This document shows positions 29,864 through 38,045 of a DNA stretch of 41,978 nt, in pieces (positions within the stretch are counted from its first letter, which is position 1; every line of letters starts with the position of its first letter). A program made the position numbers and the translations under genes. The stretch spans positions 1 to 41,978 of the IMG/VR virus record IMGVR_UViG_3300042400_000238; one strand, 5' to 3'. This DNA is from a virus. Under the pieces are notes generated by a model, which ran no database searches, was not told where the DNA came from, and saw only the letters and a list, made by a program, of their open reading frames with translations.

Positions 29864-30325
29864 TTAAGCAGCTAATACTTCAACAATACCAACACCTGCT
29901 GCGTTTGTAGTGATAGACAAACTTACAGATGCCATTTTCATTGTATCAACACCACCAGTTGCTTTTTTCAATGACAATGTTTTTGCTTGGAAGTAATCAG
30001 TATCACCACCTGGGTAAGATACTTTGAAGCTGAAATCACTGTCTGAAAGCAAAGCTGTTTTCAACACAATCATACCAGCGTCATCAGAATCATAGCCAAT
30101 TGATAGGGTTTTAGTACCCTCATTGAATGAGCCTTTATATTTGCGTGTACCACGAGTGTCGATAGGATTGAAAGTAACTTCTGCATATTCACGACCATGT
30201 TCACCACCATCATCAATATTGCCGATTACTGTCCATGTTAGAGCAGCATAACCAGTTGAATCAAAAGTCGCTGGTTGGGCTGCACTGATACTAATTGCGG
30301 TTCCTGCTACGGTTCCAAGTGCCAT
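29864..30325 (-). CDS. Major tail tube protein (153 aa)
   Basis: 153 residues, beta-rich and glycine-rich: ALGTVAGTAISISAAQPATFD, then EYAEVTFNPIDTRGTRKYKG, LSIGYDSDDAGMIVLKTALLSD and a C-terminal VSLSITTNAAGVGIVEV. This is the layout of a siphophage tube protein. The gene is immediately upstream of the chaperones, as in lambda (V, G, GT). Between it and the chaperone gene lie 90 bases with a TGAGGC/GCCTCA stem and T-rich tail that could attenuate transcription and so set the large V:G ratio; weak evidence. It has no transmembrane part or signal. Confidence 0.85.
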   Translation of the reverse strand: MALGTVAGTAISISAAQPATFDSTGYAALTWTVIGNIDDGGEHGREYAEVTFNPIDTRGTRKYKGSFNEGTKTLSIGYDSDDAGMIVLKTALLSDSDFSFKVSYPGGDTDYFQAKTLSLKKATGGVDTMKMASVSLSITTNAAGVGIVEVLAA

Positions 30326-30348
30326 AATAATACTCCTTAAAAATTAAA

Positions 30349-30744
30349 TTAATTGCTGTGAACAATACGGAAATCAATGGTGGAGTAGAATATACCTGCT
30401 TCATCATCTCTAAAATCCGCATTAACCACGTCTTTTATTACACTATCAGTTTTGACCCCATTAAACGTACCTTGCTTATGGTTACAAGCTGCTACTACTA
30501 ATGCAGCGATTTCCTTAACTTTAGGATAAGTTGTCGCTGCAATAGTAACTTGAACTCTGCTTCTATATATCTCAGAAGTTAAACCGATAGCAGTTTGTTC
30601 TGTGCTAGATACTAACATATATGCTATAGCTGGCAAAGTTGTTCCTAGTGGGATTAAACTAGGAAAAATTCTTACTTTAGGTACTTGCACCAATAATGGA
30701 GCATCTGTTGAAAGTAAATTATATATGACTTTTTCTGCTGACAT
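30349..30744 (-). CDS. Tail terminator / completion protein (DUF3168-like)
   Basis: 131 residues from the ATG at 30744 (a TTG at 30747 precedes it). MSAEKVIYNLLSTDAPLL, then IFPSLIPLGTTLPAIAYMLVS, TIAATTYPKVKEIAALVVAA and a C-terminal IDFRIVHSN. This fits the DUF3168/tail-completion fold that caps the tail tube at the head end. Stop of the previous gene and start overlap (TGATG). Function in tail length fixing and joining is by family and context. Confidence 0.82.
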   Translation of the reverse strand: MSAEKVIYNLLSTDAPLLVQVPKVRIFPSLIPLGTTLPAIAYMLVSSTEQTAIGLTSEIYRSRVQVTIAATTYPKVKEIAALVVAACNHKQGTFNGVKTDSVIKDVVNADFRDDEAGIFYSTIDFRIVHSN

Positions 30745-31247
30745 CAATCACTTCCTTCAGAGGCTACATTATTAATGCCTTCTTTAGTTAATCTTTCTCG
30801 AATCTTATTTGTTACTGCAATAATTGCATCTCCACTTTTACTATCTAAAGCAGGGCGCATATAAGGCTTTGCAATTGCTCCTGGGTGAGATACTTGTGGA
30901 GTTTGTATGGACTTGCCATCTTTCGCCATAAACCGCAACATTCCACCGTTTTTACCCTTGATAATATGGGCAGCCGTTCCAAACTCAACAAAGCGGTAGT
31001 ACCAAGCCTTTTTATCTCCAGCCTTGGCATAGGCCTCAACTCTGTTTTTTTTCGCGTTACTGCCTGTTCTTATGCTTCGTTTTAAGTCACCATCCATCAC
31101 AGAAACATTTTTCTTGGCTTCATTGGCAATAACTCTTGCTCCAGCCCTTAAAGCTGCTCGCATAATATTCTTTTCAATCTTAACTGGCAATGATTGAAGG
31201 AATTGGCCTAATTCTTTACCGCCACGAATGTTAATTGTATCATCCAT
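30744..31247 (-). CDS. HK97 gp10-like minor head/tail component
   Basis: 167 residues counted from the ATG at 31247; the frame is open upstream to 31295, but this ATG overlaps the previous stop by only 8 bases and has GAGGA upstream. Contains a helix-rich start LGQFLQSLPVKIEKNIMRAALRAGARVIANEAK, the tyrosine-rich YYRFVEFGTAAHIIKG and the family's closing PALDSKSGDAI. This is the HK97 gp10/tail-component pattern, a protein of the head-tail interface. In the operon it stands between the joining protein and the terminator. Confidence 0.84.
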   Translation of the reverse strand: MDDTINIRGGKELGQFLQSLPVKIEKNIMRAALRAGARVIANEAKKNVSVMDGDLKRSIRTGSNAKKNRVEAYAKAGDKKAWYYRFVEFGTAAHIIKGKNGGMLRFMAKDGKSIQTPQVSHPGAIAKPYMRPALDSKSGDAIIAVTNKIRERLTKEGINNVASEGSD

Positions 31248-31584
31248 TTTGAGAGTAATCCTCAGCCGTAAATTCCATTGCTTCTTTTCTGCCAATTTCA
31301 GCAGGTTTAGTAACTATCTGCAAAATTCTATTATCTCTATCAAGCATAACAATTCGCATTGTTGCATCTATTCCATTGTCATACCTAACTAATACTTTGC
31401 ATGGCTGCTTAAGTAATCTTAAGTCGCTATTAGTAGATTCTTGCATACGAGTGGTAATGTCCTGGACATTTGCCCAACACTCCTTATATGTATCCCATGA
31501 TATAACTTCAGAACCATAATTTGCATCTTTGGTTACTGTTTTTTTCTCTATGCGAATATATCTATCTAATTTTCCAACTTGCAT
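31240..31584 (-). CDS. Head-tail joining protein (head closure, PF05521-like)
   Basis: 114 residues: MQVGKLDRYIRIEKKTVTKD, GSEVISWDTYKECWANVQDI, then VLVRYDNGIDATMRIVML and a C-terminal EFTAEDYSQNG. This is the small beta-barrel head-closure protein of the SPP1 gp16/phage H-T join family. It joins the connector to the tail terminator. Overlaps 31584-32201 by one base and the next gene by 8 bases. Confidence 0.86.
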   Translation of the reverse strand: MQVGKLDRYIRIEKKTVTKDANYGSEVISWDTYKECWANVQDITTRMQESTNSDLRLLKQPCKVLVRYDNGIDATMRIVMLDRDNRILQIVTKPAEIGRKEAMEFTAEDYSQNG

Positions 31585-32201
31585 TATACGCCCAATCCTA
31601 ATCTATATGATTGTAATAAGTTATACACGCCCATTGGTAATGAGTTAAATGATACTCTTGAACTACCTAACATATCCTCTTGGCGATTTTCATACAAGCT
31701 ACCAATCAACAATAGCATTGCTGATTTTATTGGATTAGGTAGAGGCAATAGATTTGTGCCTACTGTTTTTGTGTATCCAGCCACATATTCAATAATAACT
31801 GCCGTTTCACGAGTTATTGTGCTTGGCCATGATTTATTTACTTCTAAATAAATAACAGAATCAAAATAATCAACATAATAAACAGAGCTATTTAATGTTT
31901 GAAGCACATTTGATGTATCGTAATATTTTACTGACACTACAGACTGCACTGGAGCCAATGGCAACTCAATAGCATTTTCAAACTGACTTAATGACATTGT
32001 AACTGTTTGAGTTGCTAAGGCTCTGCGAATATACTGCTCACACCATTCCCTTGCAGATGATATTAGCAATGTAATATCGGAATCATCAGGATGAGCTAGT
32101 GGGTACCCAAATGGCTCTATTCTAAGATGGCTTCTTGCTTCAGATAGAGTAATCGGCTCTGAAGTTACTTGAGTTGTTATTTTATATTTCATATCAATCA
32201 T
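31584..32201 (-). CDS. Head-tail connector (gp6-like adaptor)
   Basis: 205 residues with the Phage_connect_1 pattern: PITLSEARSHLRIEP at the start, DSDITLLISSAREWCEQYIRRAL (helix), IELPLAPVQSVVSVKYYD, ending LPNPIKSAMLLLIGSLYENRQ. It is the adaptor ring below the portal. The ATG at 32201 has a second in-frame ATG nine bases later (32192), which has a better purine-rich segment (GGATGA) ahead; the start is uncertain between the two. Neighbours are the fibre gene before and the closure protein after it. Confidence 0.85.
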   Translation of the reverse strand: MIDMKYKITTQVTSEPITLSEARSHLRIEPFGYPLAHPDDSDITLLISSAREWCEQYIRRALATQTVTMSLSQFENAIELPLAPVQSVVSVKYYDTSNVLQTLNSSVYYVDYFDSVIYLEVNKSWPSTITRETAVIIEYVAGYTKTVGTNLLPLPNPIKSAMLLLIGSLYENRQEDMLGSSRVSFNSLPMGVYNLLQSYRLGLGV

Positions 32202-32213
32202 CCATTTTAAAAT

Positions 32214-33860
32214 CTAAACATCATTATTAGATACTATTATATTCTTTAATTCATCTACTTCTAGTTTTAGTTCTTTAACTAATGCTTTTAATGCAACAAG
32301 TTCTTTTGCTAGTTCAACAGCAGCGGTCATCGCTGCGTTACCATACGCTACGGATAAGTAACCGTCATTGTCAGTTAAAACGGCTTCAGGTAAAACTTCT
32401 TGTAAGGACTGTGCGGATACCCCGACTTGTGTTAACTCTTCGTCTACACGGTCATACACCCCAACTTTTACATCGGCTAGTTTTTCAACAAAGTTTTCTG
32501 TAACAGGACGCCAGTTTTTCTTTTTACGTTCGTCTGAATACGCGGTGACGTTGCCCGCCATAGTCAAGTTGCCTGACATGTCCATTTGCAATCTATTTGC
32601 ACCAGCAGACCATCCACCAATACGAAACACATTATCTGAATCAAGCCCCATATTAACAGCGTAATAGCCGCCACGATGGAAAGACATAATCGCGCCAGTA
32701 TTTCCTGTTGAATATGCTTGTAATGGCGGGCTGTCGCTTGTTGTATTTCTATTTGATAGAAAGTATTGAATACCTGTCCAAGTATATGAACTGCCCACTG
32801 CGTTTGATATTGATGATGTATTGCTTGCGTTTGTAGCCGTTGCCGCGTTGCCTGAACATGATGCTGATGAACCTGCTGTGTCCGCATATCCAGCCGCAGT
32901 TTTAGTCCATGCCCCCCAAGATGTTGCTTCTTTATATCTAATCCATTGATAAGGATTTGTTGTGTTTCGCAAAATGGCAGTTTGCATTGCATATTGCGAA
33001 TAAGCATAATCATTTCCAAGCCCAACAGAATTAGTATAAAACTGACCACTTTGCGGAACATCGCCAGCCGCAGAATTTTGCATAAACCAAACACCAAAAT
33101 CAGGTATAGCACCAAAAGATTGATAAGTTGCATGATTTTGCCCACTATTGTTCCACATTTGAACTTTAGTAAGACTGTTTAATTGACTTGCATTTGTAGC
33201 CGTTGCCGCATTACCACTACAAGCCGCAGATGTGCCTGCGCTTGTAATAAAACCTGCGCCATTAGTTAATTGATTGGTATTGGTTACATTGGTTGCGCCT
33301 GCCGCTATTCCGTCAAGTTTAGTTGCATAAGCCCCTGTCATATATCCATTAACACCACTTGATGCCGCCGCCATGCTTATTGCAGGTGTCGCGCCACCCG
33401 ATGAAGCAATAGGGGCTGTTCCTGTTACGCTAGTAACACCACCACCTGAACCATTTGCAGCAGCCGTAATGCGGCCTTGTGCATCAACGGTAATGTTTGT
33501 GTTGGTGTAAGAACCTGCGGTAACGGCTGTATTAGCTAATGAAATAGTACCACTTGCTGTTATTGGGCCACCTGATAAGCCTGTTCCTGTAGCAACGCTT
33601 GTTACCGTTCCTGTTCCGCCAGCAGAATTAACCCATGCTGTGCCATTCCAAGATAGGCTTTGACCGTTTGTTGGTGAAGTTATAGTTACATCGCCAAGGG
33701 CTGACAAAACGCCAGCCCCGACTTGAACAACAGATGTACCATTGTTGATGTAAACTTTTTTATCTGCCATGTTTACACCTAACTCACCTGATAACAACTC
33801 AGATGTGTTAGGCACTTTAGCGGCAGTATTAGAACGCTTTGGTTTGATTACATTAGCCAT
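32214..33860 (-). CDS. Fibre with C-terminal S74 intramolecular chaperone
   Basis: 548 residues. The N-terminus (KRSNTAAKVPNTSELLSGELGVNMADKKVYINNG) is an anchoring segment known from other phage fibres. The centre has Ala-Thr-Asn/Gly repeats (GNAATATNASQ) and a beta-rich domain. From Ser442 (YSDERKKKNW) the last 107 residues form an S74 intramolecular chaperone. It helps trimerise the fibre and is then cut off at its N-terminal Ser442. The tail is a coiled coil (KALVKELKLEVDELKN). It is odd that a fibre lies inside the head module, between decoration and connector genes, and far from the fibres near the tip. Confidence 0.82.
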   Translation of the reverse strand: MANVIKPKRSNTAAKVPNTSELLSGELGVNMADKKVYINNGTSVVQVGAGVLSALGDVTITSPTNGQSLSWNGTAWVNSAGGTGTVTSVATGTGLSGGPITASGTISLANTAVTAGSYTNTNITVDAQGRITAAANGSGGGVTSVTGTAPIASSGGATPAISMAAASSGVNGYMTGAYATKLDGIAAGATNVTNTNQLTNGAGFITSAGTSAACSGNAATATNASQLNSLTKVQMWNNSGQNHATYQSFGAIPDFGVWFMQNSAAGDVPQSGQFYTNSVGLGNDYAYSQYAMQTAILRNTTNPYQWIRYKEATSWGAWTKTAAGYADTAGSSASCSGNAATATNASNTSSISNAVGSSYTWTGIQYFLSNRNTTSDSPPLQAYSTGNTGAIMSFHRGGYYAVNMGLDSDNVFRIGGWSAGANRLQMDMSGNLTMAGNVTAYSDERKKKNWRPVTENFVEKLADVKVGVYDRVDEELTQVGVSAQSLQEVLPEAVLTDNDGYLSVAYGNAAMTAAVELAKELVALKALVKELKLEVDELKNIIVSNNDV

Positions 33861-33901
33861 TTGGCTTCCCTTTCGTTGCTATATAGCAGGGTTAATATTA
33901 C

Positions 33902-35299
33902 TTAGAATGTGCCACCGTCAATAGTTATTCCATCAATTGAACCACCTGTGATTGCCACATTGCTTGCCGCTTGTGTTGACATTGTGCCAAGACCACTAAC
34001 TTGCGTATTAGCAATAGCAATGGCTTGTGCTGACAACGCTGTTAATTGACCTCGTGAGTTTACGGTAGCAGATAAAGTATTGCTTGCTGAACCATAAGAT
34101 GCAGCAGTAACGGCTGTATTAGTAATGCTAAATTCACCGCCAGTTAATGTTAAACCAGCGCCAGCAGTGTAAGTACCTGCACCTGAGAATTGAACAAAGT
34201 TGATTGCTGTTGTACCTAGTGTACCACCAGCATTAGCTGTTGAAACCCAACCTGTATCAGCTTGAGTTGTACCATCTTCAATAAATGTAAACGCATTTGG
34301 CACTTCAGCCCAAGCATCCATATCTGCTGCGCGTGACCATGTACTTGCCGCAGCAACATAAATACCGTTTGCAGAAGCAGTTGATTGATTTTTTACCAAC
34401 ACACGGTCACCAGCAACGACAGAAACGCCATCAATAGTTTGTGCGCCTGATAATGTAATTGGCCCAGTTGTAGCCGCAACGCATGATGCTTTTGGGTCTA
34501 AACCTTGTGCAACGCTATCAACATATTGTTTAGTTGCCGCGTCTTGTGCAGAAACTGGGTCAGCAAGACCAGTAATTTTAAAACCACCAAAAGCGTAATC
34601 AGCAGTTGGAACAGTCAAATCATTGATGTTTGCAGAAGCCGCAGCAGTTACAAGACCTTTAGCGTTTACAGTTGTTTTTAAGAATGTGCCAACATTGCTA
34701 TTAACAGTTGCAAGGGTTAATGCTTGTGAGTAGTTCGCTGAACCATCAAATGTGCCTGAAGCAGTAGCATCGCCAGTTAAAGCAATTGTACGAGCTGTAG
34801 TTAAAGCCGCAGCAGTAGTTGCAGTTGAGGCATTACCAGTTAAAGGGCCAACAAAGCTGCTTGATGTGACTGAAGTTAAGCCAGCCAATGTAGTTGATGA
34901 TGCACCAAGAGCTATAGCTGTTGTACCAACCGTTACGCTTGAGTTTACTAATTTAGCATTGGCAATTGAGCCAGCCAACATTGTGTTAGTTACTGTGGCT
35001 GTATCAGTTGTATATACACCATTCGTTACGGTGCCAGCATTTCCGTTTATTGAACCATCAATCGTATCTAAAAATGTTTTAGTACCGTCAATAGATTGAT
35101 TAGTTGACGTATCGACAAATGCGCCATTACCAGCAATGGCAATAACGCTAGTAGCAGAACCGCCAGAGCCTCCAGTGCCTGTTCCGTAGTACAGAATGTT
35201 CGTTTGTTCGTTAAACGCTAATTCAGCGTTTTCTAAAGATGCTGGAGCGCCAGCGCCACCGCCACTAGCCCTACGTTTAACTCTGATTGTATTTGCCAT
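33902..35299 (-). CDS. Fibre-like structural protein of the head module (465 aa)
   Basis: 465 residues, Ala/Thr/Gly/Ser-rich, starting MANTIRVKRRASGGGAGAPA, with the segment ASLENAELAFNEQTNILYYGTG shared in type with the start of the next fibre (LSGELGVNMADKKVYIN). It holds a conserved section LADPVSAQDAATKQYVDSVAQ followed by a domain of the kind DRVLVKNQSTASANGIYVAAASTWSRAADMD, known from phage decoration and fibre proteins. Its place after the collagen-like gene in the head module suggests it decorates the capsid or neck. The exact location on the virion is unknown. Confidence 0.75.
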   Translation of the reverse strand: MANTIRVKRRASGGGAGAPASLENAELAFNEQTNILYYGTGTGGSGGSATSVIAIAGNGAFVDTSTNQSIDGTKTFLDTIDGSINGNAGTVTNGVYTTDTATVTNTMLAGSIANAKLVNSSVTVGTTAIALGASSTTLAGLTSVTSSSFVGPLTGNASTATTAAALTTARTIALTGDATASGTFDGSANYSQALTLATVNSNVGTFLKTTVNAKGLVTAAASANINDLTVPTADYAFGGFKITGLADPVSAQDAATKQYVDSVAQGLDPKASCVAATTGPITLSGAQTIDGVSVVAGDRVLVKNQSTASANGIYVAAASTWSRAADMDAWAEVPNAFTFIEDGTTQADTGWVSTANAGGTLGTTAINFVQFSGAGTYTAGAGLTLTGGEFSITNTAVTAASYGSASNTLSATVNSRGQLTALSAQAIAIANTQVSGLGTMSTQAASNVAITGGSIDGITIDGGTF

Positions 35300-35312
35300 G
35301 ATAATTCCTTAA

Positions 35313-35561
35313 TTAAAAATTGCCGCCATCTGCTAGAGATTCTTGCCGCCTATTAAACCAAGCAGCTCCATTAAAACCCAATACATCTCCGTTTATTAAA
35401 CCTGACGCAGAAACTGGATAACCAGCAATATCTGGTGATGCTGGCCCAGGAGGGCCTTGTGGCCCAACGGCTACAATATTTACTATTGCAGGTTGCTGCT
35501 CAGTGTATATTTCAACAATTTCAGGAGCTAAATCACGGATAATTTCAACAACATCGGTCAT
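35313..35561 (-). CDS. Small collagen-like structural protein (82 aa)
   Basis: 82 residues: an acidic helical N-terminus, then GPQGPPGPASP (about 33-43), a mini collagen motif that forms triple helices, then a C-terminal part (GDVLGFNGAAWFNRR). Collagen-type repeats in phage structural proteins trimerise fibres. Here the motif is only three triplets, so it may be a hinge or a trimer seed for the following fibre. Overlap of 4 bases with 35558-35899. Confidence 0.72.
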   Translation of the reverse strand: MTDVVEIIRDLAPEIVEIYTEQQPAIVNIVAVGPQGPPGPASPDIAGYPVSASGLINGDVLGFNGAAWFNRRQESLADGGNF

Positions 35562-35899
35562 CGAGTAACCTCTGCTGAAATAACAACCTCTCCTTGAAGT
35601 AGCCTTGTTACTGTTCCATTTGCACTTTGTAACTCTAGGTCATACCTAGCGCCTAATGTTGGCAATGTTGATGTTGTTGTTGCTGAAACAGATATTTTAA
35701 TTGAGCCATCAGACCCTAGCGTCATTCCGCTTGTATTGGTAAGGTTCAATATGACATTTTCTGTCTTAACTTGACGTACTTGCATACGAGAAGTATATGT
35801 TGACAAATTAATGGCCACTCCATTACTATCTTTCCATATAAATTCTTGGTAGTAAGTTGCACCTTGCTCAATATATATATCATAATTTGCTGCTGGCAT
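35558..35899 (-). CDS. Beta-sandwich structural protein (113 aa)
   Basis: 113 residues. The frame MPAANYDIYIEQGATYYQEF, then RMQVRQVKTENVILNLTNTSGMTL and YDLELQSANGTVTRLLQGEV is a known phage type of small beta-sandwich, with the C-terminal LLQGEVVISAEVTR ending typical of baseplate- or neck-associated proteins. No enzyme motif. Its gene is the first after the promoter-like sequence at 35938-35967. Confidence 0.72.
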   Translation of the reverse strand: MPAANYDIYIEQGATYYQEFIWKDSNGVAINLSTYTSRMQVRQVKTENVILNLTNTSGMTLGSDGSIKISVSATTTSTLPTLGARYDLELQSANGTVTRLLQGEVVISAEVTR

Positions 35900-35937
35900 A
35901 ACTTACCCCATTAGTATCTATTCAATTATCTACAATC

Positions 35938-35967
35938 ATTATACATTAAGTTTTTTGACTATGTAAA
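35938..35967 (-). promoter_or_regulatory. Possible late promoter ahead of the fibre genes
   Basis: On the minus strand TTTACA (35967-35962), 18 bases, TATAAT (35943-35938), in the only longer gap (70 bases) of this part of the head module. The first start after it is at 35899. Confidence 0.45.
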
Positions 35968-35969
35968 TA

Positions 35970-36587
35970 TTAAGGTCTTTCTTCCCATCTGGCTCTAAAT
36001 ATACCAGTTGCTGTTGCGCCATCAATATTAATCAAATGAATATAATATGTTCCAGGAGCAAAACCTTGTGGCTGTTCTTCTGATGCAGAGCTATCAACTG
36101 CTTTATTAACATTGTTTCCACTAAATAAATGTAATAAATCAACAGTAGTGCCACCAGTATGTGTACCACCAGTTGTCATTGTAACCTGTGGTGTATAAGC
36201 AGATGCAGAACTCATTGTATTTGTTTTAAATATAGGAAGTGACGTTGCAAATGTTCCACCTTCAGTTCCACCGTATCGAAGTTCAATTCTCATCTCAGCT
36301 AAATGCAACTCACCGCCAAAATTCTGAATAATTGTATTAATTGGCGCTACTACTTTAATAATTCTTTCTTGGCCTGTTGGCACAGAAAACTCATAAAATG
36401 TTCTAGCCTCACGACCAGCGAAAAATCCAGTTTGACCAACATCAACACGCATACGAGCGTATGTACCATTCCCATCCGTCATTAAGACTTTAGGAGGATA
36501 AGCCTCCACTCTTTCAGCATGGGTGCCATCACCCATGTCTGTAAGTAGTTTTAAAAGCCCCTGCCAAAATGGAAATTTTATATTCAT
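35970..36587 (-). CDS. Hypothetical structural protein (205 aa)
   Basis: 205 residues, predominantly beta by appearance: RMRVDVGQTGFFAGREARTFYEFSVPTG, KVVAPINTIIQNFGGELHLAEMRIELRYGG, YIHLINIDGATATGIFRARWEERP. There is no enzymatic motif. Its position between the head decoration-like protein and the beta-sandwich gene indicates a virion component such as a head fibre or neck protein, but I cannot assign a family. The start lies three bases after the stop of 36590-36799. Confidence 0.7.
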   Translation of the reverse strand: MNIKFPFWQGLLKLLTDMGDGTHAERVEAYPPKVLMTDGNGTYARMRVDVGQTGFFAGREARTFYEFSVPTGQERIIKVVAPINTIIQNFGGELHLAEMRIELRYGGTEGGTFATSLPIFKTNTMSSASAYTPQVTMTTGGTHTGGTTVDLLHLFSGNNVNKAVDSSASEEQPQGFAPGTYYIHLINIDGATATGIFRARWEERP

Positions 36588-36589
36588 AA

Positions 36590-36799
36590 TTATTTAGCTT
36601 TTGTTTTTGTTGCTTTAACAGCTTCAACTGTTTCTTTAACAGCTTCAATTTTTGGTTCAACCACTTTAGTAGAATAAACTTCTACAGCTTTCTTTTCTAA
36701 ATACATATCAACTTGGTCTTTAGGCAAATCAACCTCTTGGCCAATACCAACTTTACCTAAACGGTCATGGTAAATTACTTTAAGTGTTTTAACTAACAT
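36590..36799 (-). CDS. Small head-module protein (69 aa)
   Basis: 69 residues starting MLVKTLKVIYHDRLGKVGIG, followed by QEVDLPKDQVDMYLEKKAVE, a beta-beta-alpha pattern known from short proteins next to the capsid gene (head decoration or FI-like), and a Lys/Glu/Ala tail (VEAVKATKTKAK). The tail is low complexity with repeats of the type EAVKxT. It lies just below the terminator that follows the capsid gene. Probably structural; the job is not certain. Confidence 0.7.
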   Translation of the reverse strand: MLVKTLKVIYHDRLGKVGIGQEVDLPKDQVDMYLEKKAVEVYSTKVVEPKIEAVKETVEAVKATKTKAK

Positions 36800-36809
36800 A
36801 ATATCCCCT

Positions 36810-36848
36810 AAAAGATAAAAGGGGAGGCGGATTTCTCCAGCTCCCCTT
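36810..36848 (-). terminator. Intrinsic terminator after the major capsid gene
   Basis: On the minus strand: AAGGGGAG (36848-36841), inner stem GGA with a GAAA tetraloop and TCC, then CTCCCCTT (36826-36819), followed by TTTTATCTTTT (the last six stem and tail bases included) at 36820-36810. It stands 11 bases after the capsid stop. A partial terminator here would make the capsid transcript the most abundant. Confidence 0.8.
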
Positions 36849-36858
36849 AATTCAACTA

Positions 36859-38034
36859 CTAAGCAGTGAAGTTACCGTACAAGATACCTGTAGGGCGGTC
36901 AACACCAAGACCTAGGCGTTCTTCAGCGCGGATTGTCACTAAGTTTTTAGTGAAGTCATCGTTGATGTAGCCCATTTCAACAGTAGAACCTTGGCGGTCA
37001 TAAGCAATAGCAGAGCCATTCAATTGACCAATCAAGAATTTACCAGCAGCCATGTTGTTTGACAACACGATTTGAACGCCAAATGGGTTCATACCAGCAG
37101 ACATGCCAGGCATACCGTATAGATACTCACCAGAACCACCAGTGTATGTTTCACGAGTACGCTCCATTGCGCCCCAATCAGCAGGGTTCACAATAACTGT
37201 GTCTGGTGCGCGACCAATAGCCCACAATTGGTATTTAGCACGGTTGATAGCATCAACTAGCAAATCACCAGCAGTAGCAGTGTAAGCAGTGAAGTTACCT
37301 GTGTCTGTCAAACCTGATAGGTTAGGAGATGTACCGTCACCGTTCAATAATTGGCTGTCCACTTTTTGAGCTAAGCCATCACGTAAACGTGTGTTGATGT
37401 AAGCAGCAACAGCAGGAGCATCAGCCAATAATTGGTTAGATACTTTAATCCAGTGAGCTACAGTTTCAATTGCTACGTTGTATTGTTCAAATGTAACATC
37501 TGATTCAGGTTTAGCAGCACCTTGAGCAACGCCAGCAGCATCGTTAGTCCATGATGCTTCACGTAGGCTATTTACCATGTTGCTAGTAACACCGATTGAA
37601 GGTAATACTTGGCGGATAGTTACAGGAGCAAAGTTACCTGGGATGATACCAGCACGTTGCATTGGGAAAGCAGTTGTAGAACCAGAAGTAACAGTGTTTT
37701 TCACTTCCATGCGGATGATAGCATTGCGGCTATTTGCGCTTAGGAATGATTTGAACTGTTCTGATTTAACGAATTCTTCACCAGCAGTAACGATAACTGA
37801 TTCTTCTTTGGCTTTTACGCCTTCAGCTAATTTTTGGCCTAAAGATGTGATTTCTGCATTGATTTTAGAGTAATCTTCAGCAAGTTGTTTAACTTCTGAT
37901 TTAACTTCTGTATCAACTTTAGATTTCTCATCTAATTGACCGTGGTATTGAGCCATTGATTTCTCAAGAGCAACTTGTTTTTCAGAAAGGGCTTTTAAAC
38001 CGCTTTCCAACATTGTTTTGATTTCTTCAGACAT
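36859..38034 (-). CDS. Major capsid protein, HK97 fold
   Basis: 391 residues. About 1-95 are a charged helical delta domain (coiled coil EKQVALEKSMAQYHGQLDE) that acts as scaffold and is cut by the protease. The rest has HK97 capsid features: the segment RAGIIPGNFAPVTIRQVLPSIGVTS (N-arm and start of the shell), the E-loop/P-domain part AKPESDVTFEQYNVAIETVAHWIKVSNQL and the A-domain end NDDFTKNLVTIRAEERLGLGVDRPTGI. Start is backed by AAAGGA 7 bases upstream. The cleavage site would lie near 90-110, not fixed here. Confidence 0.92.
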   Translation of the reverse strand: MSEEIKTMLESGLKALSEKQVALEKSMAQYHGQLDEKSKVDTEVKSEVKQLAEDYSKINAEITSLGQKLAEGVKAKEESVIVTAGEEFVKSEQFKSFLSANSRNAIIRMEVKNTVTSGSTTAFPMQRAGIIPGNFAPVTIRQVLPSIGVTSNMVNSLREASWTNDAAGVAQGAAKPESDVTFEQYNVAIETVAHWIKVSNQLLADAPAVAAYINTRLRDGLAQKVDSQLLNGDGTSPNLSGLTDTGNFTAYTATAGDLLVDAINRAKYQLWAIGRAPDTVIVNPADWGAMERTRETYTGGSGEYLYGMPGMSAGMNPFGVQIVLSNNMAAGKFLIGQLNGSAIAYDRQGSTVEMGYINDDFTKNLVTIRAEERLGLGVDRPTGILYGNFTA

Positions 38035-38045
38035 GATAGTATCCT

